Part shown: one piece after another, positions 25,058-32,452 of the stretch
Numbering within the stretch: the first letter of the stretch is position 1
Layout: every line of letters starts with the position of its first letter
Source of the DNA: Sphaerisporangium dianthi
Lineage (GTDB): Bacteria; Actinomycetota; Actinomycetes; Streptosporangiales; Streptosporangiaceae
Direction of reading: 5' to 3'
Assembly: GCF_042654065.1 (NCBI RefSeq)
Contig: NZ_JBHSFP010000003.1
Location: 62,001-126,000, forward strand
Length of the DNA stretch: 64,000 bases
The notes under the pieces: model-generated
Seen by the model: only the letters and a program-made list of their open reading frames with translations
The model's database searches: none
Told to the model about the DNA's origin: nothing
Translations under genes and position numbers: made by a program

Positions 25058-26326
25058 TCAGAACGAGGTGCCGAAGCCGCCTGAGTGGCCCCCGGAGTCA
25101 AAGCCGCCTGAGTGGCCCCCGGAGTCGAAACCGCCAGGGGGAAGCCCATCCGCGTAGTTGCCGGACGGCCCGTAGTAGTTGCCGGACGGCCCGTAGGAGT
25201 GCGGTGACGCCTTCCGCTCGTGGCAGGGTTGCGGCGGATGCGCGACGATCGACTGCCCCGTGAGCGCCTGCCACGCATCCTCCTCAGAGCCGCCCTCCTG
25301 CCACTCTTCCAGCACCTCCGAGGTTTCCCAGTCCCAAAGGACGATGGTCGGCGGATGGTGGGCGCGTTCCTCGGCGAGCGCGGCCTGGATCCGGTCCAGG
25401 GTGACCCCGGCTTCTTCTCTTATCAGGCTTCGGTCCTCGATCCCGAATATGGTGTCACAGAGCAGTTGAATCTCGAAGTACCGTCTTCCGTCTTCCTCTG
25501 TCACCGTGTAAGCCCATAGGGGCGCGTCGGACTCACATGCCATCGCCATCAGCCGCTCCGCGATGTAGTGCGACCATCCGGGCGATGGCGATTGCTCCGC
25601 CAGTGCCCGCTCGGTGCCATTCTCCCAGGAGATCAAGGTCTGGCGATGAAGGGAGAGTTCTTCGGCGACCGCGGACAGGATCTGCTCCAGAGTGAGGCCG
25701 GTCCTCACCCTCGCGGATTCTGGGGAAGGCGTCTCGGCGGGTTCGAGGGTCTGCAAGAAGATGCTCAGGATTCGGCTGGTGCCCTCATGTATGAAGTATC
25801 CCCATGCCGGCTCGTTGAGCCCGCCGGCCAGCACTGTGGCTCTTCCTTGTCGCTCCTGCGCCTCTCGCGCCTGTTCGGCCTCGATGTGCGCGGGCAGATC
25901 GCTCACCTGTGCACGAAAGTCCAGGCAGGCGCCGTGCAGATCGTCGTGGACGCGCTGCGTGCTGATTTCGTAGGCGGCGGCCAGCCGCTTCTCGCGAAAC
26001 CTCCAAAGAACCCGATGGCCCCATCGGGGAGGAGGGGTCAGGGATTTCAGAGCCTGACCCAGTTCGGAGTTCGCGGTCTCAATGGCCAACCGCATCGCCC
26101 TCGTGGCGGCCGACCAGCGGGCCGCGTCCGCGGCCGAGGCGCGTAAACGATACGTGGGTGGGCGGCCCGTCGCGAGATCGACGACACAGTAGAGACGCCG
26201 GATCTCATCGACCTCATCCCAGAAATCCGCTCTCGCGCGGGCGATCGTGTAGTACCAGATCGATGCGCGGTCGAACGGGGGGAGATGATCGATGTCGATC
26301 CACACTTCTCCATCGTCGGTGTTCAT
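25058..26326 (-). CDS. Protein of unknown function with Gly/Ser/His repeat tail
   Basis: 422 aa from ATG 26326. I do not recognise the family. Residues 1-200 look alpha-helical, acidic and aromatic-rich (WIDIDHLPPFDRASIWYYTI, FWDEVDEIRRLYCVVDL). Two related-looking segments follow (LTLEQILSAVAEELSLHRQTLISWENGTERAL and VTLDRIQAALAEERAHHPPTIVLWDWETSEVL), suggesting an internal duplication of an 'HTH-like helix plus W' unit. The last 45 residues are low complexity with tandem YGPSGNY and GGFDSGGHS repeats. No signal peptide or membrane span. Codon use is less GC-biased than its neighbours, which may indicate acquisition. It is divergent from the P-loop protein gene. Confidence 0.8.
   Translation of the reverse strand: MNTDDGEVWIDIDHLPPFDRASIWYYTIARARADFWDEVDEIRRLYCVVDLATGRPPTYRLRASAADAARWSAATRAMRLAIETANSELGQALKSLTPPPRWGHRVLWRFREKRLAAAYEISTQRVHDDLHGACLDFRAQVSDLPAHIEAEQAREAQERQGRATVLAGGLNEPAWGYFIHEGTSRILSIFLQTLEPAETPSPESARVRTGLTLEQILSAVAEELSLHRQTLISWENGTERALAEQSPSPGWSHYIAERLMAMACESDAPLWAYTVTEEDGRRYFEIQLLCDTIFGIEDRSLIREEAGVTLDRIQAALAEERAHHPPTIVLWDWETSEVLEEWQEGGSEEDAWQALTGQSIVAHPPQPCHERKASPHSYGPSGNYYGPSGNYADGLPPGGFDSGGHSGGFDSGGHSGGFGTSF
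25077..25195. repeat. Two tandem repeat tracts in the 3' end of the unknown gene
   Basis: A 27-base unit occurs twice (25077-25103 and 25104-25130, three mismatches) and encodes GGFDSGGHS. A 21-base unit occurs twice without mismatch (25154-25174 and 25175-25195) and encodes YGPSGNY. Both are in frame, so copy-number change would lengthen or shorten the protein tail without a frameshift. Confidence 0.9.
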
Positions 26327-26672
26327 GAAAGGACCTGTTCTCATTCGCGGGGCGACCGAGGCGCGCGGGGAGCGGAGTCCGGCGTGGGAGCGGCCGGCGC
26401 GACGGCGATGCTCCCGCTCGTACCCCCAGCATGGACTCTGATCATCGCGCGCGGAACATGCCGGGCGGCCACCTTTGACTGCTCGTTCACACGGTCGCGT
26501 GCACTCGTCCCGCCAGAGCACCCCGGGCGGGAGGTCGCAGAAGCATCACTCATCTTCCGCTCGGGGATGGAACTCCCGGTAGGCCCCGTGCGTTGGTCAA
26601 GGCAGCGTGCCCTGGTGGATCGATGATCTCCGTTGGCTTCCGTCGGGCTCCCGATCGGAGGGCGAGAGGTCG
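26327..26672. other. Divergent intergenic region
   Basis: Separates the unknown repeat-tailed gene (left) from the P-loop gene (right), so promoters for both should lie here. I see no convincing -10/-35 pair, operator or RNA. Confidence 0.4.
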
Positions 26673-27332
26673 ATGATTTCCGAGCAGAGCGTTCCGTCAC
26701 CGCAAGGCGAGCCGCACCGTGTGGGGGTCGTGGCCTCGGCCGAGCGTCTGCGTTATCCTCCCGGATCTCTGGTGCTGCTCGCCGGGCTGCCCGGCGCGGG
26801 CAAGAGCACCTTGCTCGCACGCCTGTACGGTCTGGACGGCGCCGAGACCGGGCCGCTGCCGGCGGGCGACGTGCGGGTGATCGACTCCCGCCAGTCGCGC
26901 AACTGGTGGGCGCGTTTCCTCGGCCCGGTTCCCCCTCGGATGCGCACCCCGCTCGTGCACGCGACCCATGTGCTGCGCATCGCGCGCGCGGTGTCGCGCG
27001 GCCACGCGGTCGTCGCGCACACCAGGGGCACCTGGCCGCACATCCTGCACGGGTTCGCCTGGCTCGCCCGGCGACAGGGCGCCGCGACACATATGATCTT
27101 GCTCGACATCTCGCCTCATGCGGCCCGTGCCGGGCAGTACGCGCGCGGGCGGGTCGTCACCGCCTCCACCTTCGCCCGGCACTGCCGCCGCTGGGGAGAT
27201 CTGGTCGACCGCGCCCGCGCCGGCGGCCTGCCGCCGGCCGCGACCGTCACCGTGCTGGACCGCGACGCCGCCGACCGGCTCCGCGAGATCCGCTTCGACG
27301 CCGGGCCCGCCCGCGCGGGCGACGCACGCTGA
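26673..27332 (+). CDS. P-loop NTPase, zeta-toxin/kinase-like
   Basis: 219 aa from ATG 26673 (GAGAGG four bases upstream). Walker A GLPGAGKST at about residues 40-48 is followed by DVRVIDSRQSRNWWARFLGP, ARAVSRGHAVVAHTRGTWP (strand plus Walker-B-like region), and MILLDISPHAARAGQYARGRVV (lid-like Arg). The layout is that of small AAA/zeta-type phosphoryl transfer proteins. Substrate unknown. Monocistronic and divergent from the repeat-tailed gene. Confidence 0.82.
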   Translation: MISEQSVPSPQGEPHRVGVVASAERLRYPPGSLVLLAGLPGAGKSTLLARLYGLDGAETGPLPAGDVRVIDSRQSRNWWARFLGPVPPRMRTPLVHATHVLRIARAVSRGHAVVAHTRGTWPHILHGFAWLARRQGAATHMILLDISPHAARAGQYARGRVVTASTFARHCRRWGDLVDRARAGGLPPAATVTVLDRDAADRLREIRFDAGPARAGDAR

Positions 27333-27368
27333 GCCGCGTCCGTCACCGGCGTCGTGCCGCCGGCCGGG

Positions 27369-27950
27369 TCAGTCGTTCACGGCCGGGCGCTTGAGCCGCT
27401 CGGCGACCGTCCGCAGAAGCTGATCGGACAACCGCGGGTCGGCGACCGCGCGGGACATCAGCAACGCCCCGACCATCGCGCTGAGAGTGAGGATGGCGTC
27501 GGCGTGCGCCTCATCGGGGTCATCGCCGTCGCCCGTCTCGCCGATGAGCGCCAGATAGCTCCGTACCTGCGTTTCGTACGCCTCCTTCACCTCGGCGGCG
27601 CCGCGGCCCGCCGCAGCGCCGAGCGTCACCAGGGCGCAGCCTGTTCCGGGAGCGTCGCGATGGCGGGTGCTGAGGTAGGAGTCGATCAGTCCTGTGCGGG
27701 GCTCCTCGCGGTTCTGCCGAGCGGCCTCCGCCATCTTGGTCTCACCGTCGGCCAGCGCCAGCGCCGCGGCCTGGTTCATCAGGTCGTCGCGTGAGGCGAA
27801 GTGCTTGTAGAACCCGCCGTGGGTGAGACCCGCCTCTTTCATCAGGTCGGCGACGCCCGGGCGGGTCATGCCCTCCTCGCGGACACGCCGGGCGGTGATC
27901 CGCAGGACTCGTTCACGCGACTCCGCCTTGGCCGCCCGAGAGTGACCCAT
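27369..27950 (-). CDS. TetR/AcrR family regulator
   Basis: 193 aa from ATG 27950, with GGAGG just upstream. HTH: RERVLRITARRVREEGMTRPGVADLMKEAGLTHGGFYKHFASRDDLM, a typical TetR_N. The C-terminal domain includes TGCALVTLGAAAGRG, seen in the YxaF/LmrA-like branch. It is divergent from the isochorismatase-like hydrolase gene, and the shared gap has three related inverted repeats that it very probably binds. Confidence 0.92.
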   Translation of the reverse strand: MGHSRAAKAESRERVLRITARRVREEGMTRPGVADLMKEAGLTHGGFYKHFASRDDLMNQAAALALADGETKMAEAARQNREEPRTGLIDSYLSTRHRDAPGTGCALVTLGAAAGRGAAEVKEAYETQVRSYLALIGETGDGDDPDEAHADAILTLSAMVGALLMSRAVADPRLSDQLLRTVAERLKRPAVND

Positions 27951-27990
27951 CTCCTGACCTCCTGATACGCGACAGGCTCCGCCGGCCATA

Positions 27991-28093
27991 TGTGGATGAT
28001 GGTCATCATACACACGTCCTTCGCAAGGGCGCGTCCGGCTTGACATCCCAGGATGATACGCATAATCCTGAATGTGGATGACGAACATAATCC
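27991..28093. promoter_or_regulatory. TetR operator array and promoter of the hydrolase/aldehyde dehydrogenase operon
   Basis: Three related palindromes. (1) 27991-28014: TGTG-G-ATGATG-GT-CATCAT-A-CACA, near-perfect. (2) 28051-28068: GGATGATACGCATAATCC. (3) 28076-28093: GGATGACGAACATAATCC. Sites 2 and 3 are 25 bases apart. TTGACA (28040-28045) and TAATCC (28063-28068), spaced by 17, form a promoter whose spacer and -10 lie inside site 2, so binding would block RNA polymerase. Confidence 0.65.
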
Positions 28094-28116
28094 ATGCTCG
28101 GGAAGTGACTCGCACC

Positions 28117-28746
28117 ATGACTCAGATCTACGACCCCGGCCGCACCGCGGTCCTGCTCGTCGACCCCTACAACGACTTCCTGTCCGAGGGAGGCAAGCTC
28201 TGGCCCCGGCTCGAGGGCGTGGCCACCGAAGTCGGCCTGCTGGACAACCTGCGCGCCGTCGTCACCGCGGGCCGCCGGGCCGGCCTGCGCGTCGTCTTCG
28301 TTCCCCACCGTCGCTGGCAGGAGGGCGACTACGAGGGCTGGGACCACCCCAACCCGACCCAGCGCGCCATCCAGGAGCGCCACACCTTCGCGCTCGGCAC
28401 CTGGGGAGGGGAGTTCCACCCCGACTTCCAGCCCGCCGCGGGCGACGTGGTCGCCCGCGAGCACTGGGCGCAGAGCGGTTTCGCCGGCACCGACCTGGAC
28501 CACCAGCTCAGGCAGCACGGCATCGGCCACGTCATCGTCATCGGCCTGCTCGCCAACACCTGCATCGAATCCACCGGCCGCTACGCCATGGAACTCGGGT
28601 ACCACGTCACCCTCGTCCGCGACGCCACCGCGGCCTTCACGCCCGAAATGATGCACGCCGCCCACGAACTCAACGGCCCCACCTACGCCCACACCATCAC
28701 CACCACCGCGGAACTCCGCCGGACGCTCGAGAACGGAGAGCAGTGA
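28117..28746 (+). CDS. Isochorismatase-like cysteine hydrolase
   Basis: 209 aa. AVLLVDPYNDFLSEGGK carries the catalytic Asp; LLANTCIESTGRYAMELGYHVTLVRDATAAF carries the nucleophilic Cys. The region expected to hold the catalytic Lys reads AREHWAQSGFAGTDLD, as in a cysteine-hydrolase subfamily rather than true isochorismatases. It is predicted to cleave an amide or ureide. Operon with the aldehyde dehydrogenase (one base between stop and next ATG), controlled by the divergent TetR protein. Confidence 0.9.
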   Translation: MTQIYDPGRTAVLLVDPYNDFLSEGGKLWPRLEGVATEVGLLDNLRAVVTAGRRAGLRVVFVPHRRWQEGDYEGWDHPNPTQRAIQERHTFALGTWGGEFHPDFQPAAGDVVAREHWAQSGFAGTDLDHQLRQHGIGHVIVIGLLANTCIESTGRYAMELGYHVTLVRDATAAFTPEMMHAAHELNGPTYAHTITTTAELRRTLENGEQ

Positions 28747-28747
28747 G

Positions 28748-30325
28748 ATGCCCCTGACCGGAGACCTGCTGATCGGCGCGTCGGCGGTGGCGGCGTCCGA
28801 TGGCACGATGAAGGCGCTCAACCCCGCGACGGGCGAGCGGATCGAGCCCGGCTTCGCGCTCGGCGGCCCGGCCGAGGTCGACCGTGCCGCACGACTGGCC
28901 GACGAGGCGTTCGACGGCTACAACCGCACCGGGCCCGAGGAACGCGCCGCCTTTCTCGAACTGATCGCCGACCGGCTGGAGGGGATCAACCAGGAACTGG
29001 CCGAGCGGGCGGCGCTGGAGACCGGCCTGCCGGTCGCCCAGCTCGAGGCCGAGGCCGCCAAGGCGGCCGTCCAGTTCCGGCAGTTCGCCGAGGTGGTCCG
29101 TCAGGGCCGCTTCCGCCAGGCCACCCTCGACCCGGCGCTGCCGGAGCGGCGGCCGCGGCCGCGCATGGACCACCGCATGCAGAAGATCGCGATCGGCCCG
29201 GTCGCCGTCTTCGGCGCGAGCAACTTCCCCATCTCCTACTCCGTGGCCGGAGGCGACACCGCCGCCGCGCTGGCGGCGGGCTGCCCGGTCGTCCTCAAGG
29301 CCCACAACGCCCACCCGGGCGCGTCGGAGCTGGAGGGACGCGCCATCCAGAGCGCGGTCGCCGACTCAGGACTGCACGAGGGCGTGTTCTCCCTGGTGCG
29401 CGGAGCGGGCGACGAGATCGGCGCGGCCCTGGTGGACCACCCGCTGATCAAGGCGGTGGCGTTCACCGGCTCCGAGGGCGGCGGCATGGCGCTGTACCGC
29501 CGGGCCCAACTGCGCCCCGACCCGATCCCGGTCTTCGCCGAGATGACCAGCGTCAACCCGACCTTCGTCCTGCCCGCGGCGCTGGCGGCGCGCGGCGGCG
29601 AGATCGGCGACGGTTTCGCCGAGCGCATGCTCGTCAACGTCGGCCAGGCCTGCCTGAAGCCGGCCATCCTGCTCGCCGTCGACGGCCCGGGCTACGCCGA
29701 GATGCGCGACGCGGCCGCCGCTCGCGTGAGCGCGATGGGTGCGCGCCCCATGCTGACCCCCGGCATCCACGACGCCTACGTCCGAGGCGCACAGCGGCTG
29801 CGCGACTCCGGCGCCACGCTCCTCGCCGAGGGCCCGGAACCCGAAGGGACCTGGGACGGCCGCGCGCGGCTGCTCGAGGTCGGCGGTGACCGGTTCCTCG
29901 CCGGCCCCGCGCTCGCCGAGGAGGTCTTCGGGCCTGCCGCGCTCCTGGTCCGCGTGACCGGCGTCGACCAGCTCATGGAGGTGGCCCGGAGCTTCCGCGG
30001 CCAGCTGTCGGCGACGATGCACCTCGACGAGCCCGACCACGCCGACGCGGCGCGGCTGCTGCCGATCCTGGAGCGGCGCACCGGCCGCATCGTGGTCAAC
30101 GCCTTCGCCCATCCGCAGGAGGTCGGCCACGCCACCGTCCACGGTGGGCCGTTCCCGGCCACCACGGACAGCCGCTTCACCTCGGTCGGCATGAGCTCCA
30201 TCGACCGGTTCCTGCGACCCGTCACCTACCAGGGCTTCCCGGACGCGCTGCTGCCCGGCGCGCTGGCGGCAGGCAACCCCCTGGGATTGTGGCGGCTGGT
30301 CGACGGGCACCTCACCCGCGACTGA
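28748..30325 (+). CDS. NADP-dependent aldehyde dehydrogenase (alpha-ketoglutarate-semialdehyde type)
   Basis: 525 aa, the length of the KGSADH/2,5-dioxovalerate dehydrogenase branch. Cofactor motif AVFGASNFPISYSVAGGDTAAALAAGCPVVLKAH, GSEGGG turn, general base Glu in FAEMTSVNP (about residue 263) and catalytic Cys in VGQACLKP (about residue 302). It oxidises a semialdehyde to the acid. With the hydrolase in front, the operon may release and then oxidise an aldehyde from a nitrogen-containing compound (inference). It ends in a terminator stem that contains its own stop codon. Confidence 0.92.
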   Translation: MPLTGDLLIGASAVAASDGTMKALNPATGERIEPGFALGGPAEVDRAARLADEAFDGYNRTGPEERAAFLELIADRLEGINQELAERAALETGLPVAQLEAEAAKAAVQFRQFAEVVRQGRFRQATLDPALPERRPRPRMDHRMQKIAIGPVAVFGASNFPISYSVAGGDTAAALAAGCPVVLKAHNAHPGASELEGRAIQSAVADSGLHEGVFSLVRGAGDEIGAALVDHPLIKAVAFTGSEGGGMALYRRAQLRPDPIPVFAEMTSVNPTFVLPAALAARGGEIGDGFAERMLVNVGQACLKPAILLAVDGPGYAEMRDAAAARVSAMGARPMLTPGIHDAYVRGAQRLRDSGATLLAEGPEPEGTWDGRARLLEVGGDRFLAGPALAEEVFGPAALLVRVTGVDQLMEVARSFRGQLSATMHLDEPDHADAARLLPILERRTGRIVVNAFAHPQEVGHATVHGGPFPATTDSRFTSVGMSSIDRFLRPVTYQGFPDALLPGALAAGNPLGLWRLVDGHLTRD

Positions 30326-30356
30326 GGACGGCCGCCGCCCGGCGGCCGTCCTCAGT
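30321..30356. terminator. Bidirectional terminator between convergent aldehyde dehydrogenase and SDR genes
   Basis: Sixteen-pair perfect stem: ACTGAGGACGGCCGCC (30321-30336) and GGCGGCCGTCCTCAGT (30341-30356), loop GCCC. The TGA of each gene lies in its own arm (30323-30325 on +, 30352-30354 on -), so both reading frames end inside the same hairpin. Confidence 0.85.
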
Positions 30357-31134
30357 GCACGGCGGGGATCGAACCGCCGTCGATGACGTACTCGGCGCCG
30401 GTGATCCAGGACGCGCGGTCGGAGGCCAGGAAGGCGACCAGCTCCGCGACCTCCTCGGGGCGTCCCGGCCGGCCCATCGGGATGCCGCCCAGCGATCGCA
30501 TGATCTCGGCGCGGGCCGACGCGAGGTCGCCTCCGGTGGCGGCCATGATGGACTCCATCAGGTGCCGGGCGCCGTCGGACTCCACGAATCCCGGCAGGAC
30601 GGCGTTGACACGGACGCCGTGCGGCGCCAGTTCGGCGGCCAGGCCCTTGCTGTAGCCGGTCAGCGCGGCCTTGGCCGTGGCGTAGGGCAGGGGAGCGGTG
30701 GTCGGCATGATGCGCGCGATCGAGGTGACGTGCACGATGGCGCCGGAGCCCTGCTCGACCAGCGACGGGATGAAGGCCCGGTCAAGGCGCACGGGAGCGA
30801 GCAGGTTCAGCTCGATGGTGCCGAGCCAGTCGGCGTCGCGGACGGACGCGGCCGGGCCGGGCTCGCCGACGTGGCCGCCGACGTTGTGGACGACGATGTC
30901 GATGCCGCCGAACCGGGCGAGCACCTGGTCGGCCACCTGCTCGGCGCCGCCGGCGGTGCCGGCGTCGGCCCTGACGAACAGCTCGGCCGGAGTGCCGGCG
31001 GCGGAGCGGGCGGTGGTGGCCACCCGGGCGCCGAGGGCGGACAGGTGGGCGACGATCGCGGCGCCGATGCCCTTGGTGCCGCCGGTGACCAGGGCGCGCT
31101 TGCCCCGCAGGGAATCGGTGAGTGGTGTGACCAT
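30352..31134 (-). CDS. Short-chain dehydrogenase/reductase
   Basis: 260 aa from ATG 31134 (GAGGAC upstream). Cofactor motif TGGTKGIG near residues 15-22, NVGGHV at about 87, catalytic Ser in VHVTSIAR and YATAK (YxxxK) near 153-157, and C-terminal WITGAEYVIDGGS. Classical SDR; substrate unknown. A TetR-type operator (31165-31194) sits just upstream, and the TetR gene precedes it on the same strand, so it is a controlled target. Confidence 0.93.
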   Translation of the reverse strand: MVTPLTDSLRGKRALVTGGTKGIGAAIVAHLSALGARVATTARSAAGTPAELFVRADAGTAGGAEQVADQVLARFGGIDIVVHNVGGHVGEPGPAASVRDADWLGTIELNLLAPVRLDRAFIPSLVEQGSGAIVHVTSIARIMPTTAPLPYATAKAALTGYSKGLAAELAPHGVRVNAVLPGFVESDGARHLMESIMAATGGDLASARAEIMRSLGGIPMGRPGRPEEVAELVAFLASDRASWITGAEYVIDGGSIPAVH

Positions 31135-31164
31135 GGTGTCCTCGGAATCGCGGCCAGAGGGGGG

Positions 31165-31194
31165 TGCTACATTCGATATATAACGACTGTAGCA
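31165..31194. promoter_or_regulatory. TetR operator upstream of the SDR gene
   Basis: TGCTACA (31165-31171), 16-base spacer, TGTAGCA (31188-31194). G/C extensions lengthen the arms to 12 perfect pairs (31160-31171 with 31188-31199). The spacer is AT-rich (contains ATATAT) and could be the -10 element of the SDR promoter. The same 7-16-7 geometry recurs at 32026-32055. Confidence 0.7.
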
Positions 31195-31223
31195 CCCCCT
31201 GCCGGGCGGCCGGGACGCGCGGC

Positions 31224-31943
31224 TCAGGTCAGGCGCCGCAGCCACTCTTTGAGCATGAGCTTCTCTGTGGGGGTCATCGAGGCGGCGCCGTCCTCGTCGA
31301 GCGCCGCGGACAGGGCGGAGGCGAGCGCGGCCAGGCGGGGCCCCGGCTCGCCGTCGTCGGCCTCGGCGGTGATGAGCGAGCCGAGGATCATGTCACGCAC
31401 CTGCCGGGACATCGCGAGGTCTCGCTCGCCCTCGGGCTGGGCGATGAGGCTGAGGGTGACGCCGGCGTTGGCGGCGGCGATCTGCCGGGCCGCGTCCGCC
31501 GGGCCGGTTCTCAGCCGCCCCTGGCGTGCGACCGCGGTGAGCAGGTCCAGCAGCATGGCCTCGGCGCTGGAGGTCAGCGTGCAGGGCGTGCCGGGCTCGA
31601 TCTGCCCGTAGAGCAGGACGTAGAAGGAGGGGTGCTCCAGCCCGTACTGGACGTGCCTGTCCCAGCCCTCGCGGATGGCCGAGACCGGGTCGGCCGGGCC
31701 GTCCGCGCCGCCGGGCGCCTGGACGTACTGGGTGAACCCGTAGTTCACCACGGCGTCGATCAGGCCCTGCTTGCTGCCGAAGTGGTGGTAGAGCGTGGGC
31801 GCCTGCACGCCGGCGCGCTCGCAGATGGCGCGGGTCGAGACCTGCCTGTCCTTGGACTCGTTCAGCAACTGGCCGGCGGCGAGCAGCAGCCGGTCGCGTG
31901 CGCTCGCGCCCACCTTGCTTCGGGCGTCGGTACGAGAAGCCAT
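31224..31943 (-). CDS. TetR/AcrR family regulator (WHG-type C-terminal domain)
   Basis: 239 aa. HTH: SARDRLLLAAGQLLNESKDRQVSTRAICERAGVQAPTLYHHFGSKQGLIDAVVNYGF. The ATG at 31943 overlaps a half-copy of the operator found before the SDR and NTF2-like genes, so it probably controls itself as well as both neighbours. The ligand-binding domain is helical and unspecific. This is the local regulator of a three-promoter mini-regulon. Confidence 0.92.
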   Translation of the reverse strand: MASRTDARSKVGASARDRLLLAAGQLLNESKDRQVSTRAICERAGVQAPTLYHHFGSKQGLIDAVVNYGFTQYVQAPGGADGPADPVSAIREGWDRHVQYGLEHPSFYVLLYGQIEPGTPCTLTSSAEAMLLDLLTAVARQGRLRTGPADAARQIAAANAGVTLSLIAQPEGERDLAMSRQVRDMILGSLITAEADDGEPGPRLAALASALSAALDEDGAASMTPTEKLMLKEWLRRLT

Positions 31944-31957
31944 ATACCGATTGTAGC
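31943..31957. promoter_or_regulatory. Operator half-site at the TetR start
   Basis: On the minus strand GCTACAATCGGTATAT matches GCTACATTCGATATAT from the SDR operator, but the second arm is missing. A half-site over the start codon suggests weaker autoregulation. Confidence 0.45.
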
Positions 31958-32025
31958 GCCACGGCCGCCACCGGACCGGCGTGGCTCCGGGAGGCCGCCC
32001 ATCCGTCGTTCCGTCGCGCGAGGAG

Positions 32026-32055
32026 TGCTATATTCGTTATGTATCCAATGTAGCA
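32026..32055. promoter_or_regulatory. TetR operator upstream of the NTF2-like gene
   Basis: TGCTATA (32026-32032), 16-base spacer, TGTAGCA (32049-32055). It has the same geometry as the SDR operator, and 13 of 16 spacer bases match when that site is read on the minus strand. Confidence 0.65.
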
Positions 32056-32075
32056 GCCGTTTGAGGAGGCATGCG

Positions 32076-32399
32076 ATGGACGTGATCGAGCGCTACTTCC
32101 AGGTCGCGCAGAGGCAGGACCACGAGGGAGTGGCGGCCTGCTTCAGCGAGGACGGCGTCGTCGTCGACGAGGGGCGCGCCTACCGCGGCAGGCCGGAGAT
32201 CCAGGGCTGGCGCGAGGCGACGGCGGGCACGTGGACCTACACGGTGACCGTTCTCGACACCGAACACCTCGGCGGGCAGGAGTACAAGGCGCACACCCTC
32301 GTGCGGGGCGACTTCCCCGGCGGGGAGGTGAAGCTGACCTTCCGCTTCACGCTCAGGGACGGGCTCATCGCCCGGCTGCACATCGGCGAGCAGCCCTGA
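32076..32399 (+). CDS. NTF2-like (SnoaL-type) small protein
   Basis: 107 aa. VIERYFQVAQRQDHEGVAACFSEDGVVVDEGRAYRGRPEIQGWREAT and LTFRFTLRDGLIARLHIGEQP follow the cone-shaped NTF2/SnoaL pattern. Members are small isomerases, hydrolases or ligand binders. ATG 32076 has GGAGG six bases upstream. An operator identical in layout to that of the SDR gene precedes it, so the two proteins probably act in one pathway. Confidence 0.88.
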   Translation: MDVIERYFQVAQRQDHEGVAACFSEDGVVVDEGRAYRGRPEIQGWREATAGTWTYTVTVLDTEHLGGQEYKAHTLVRGDFPGGEVKLTFRFTLRDGLIARLHIGEQP

Positions 32400-32452
32400 C
32401 CGAAGGAGCCGCGAGATCGCCCCACCGAACGGGCCCGGCCCCTTCCGCGCGT

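Noticed and set aside
25077..25195. CRISPR array in the 3' end of the unknown gene
   Set aside because: Repeats are adjacent, in frame and encode peptide repeats; there are no spacers or cas genes.
28117..28746. True isochorismatase for siderophore synthesis
   Set aside because: No carrier domain or siderophore genes nearby and the catalytic Lys region differs; linked instead to an aldehyde dehydrogenase.
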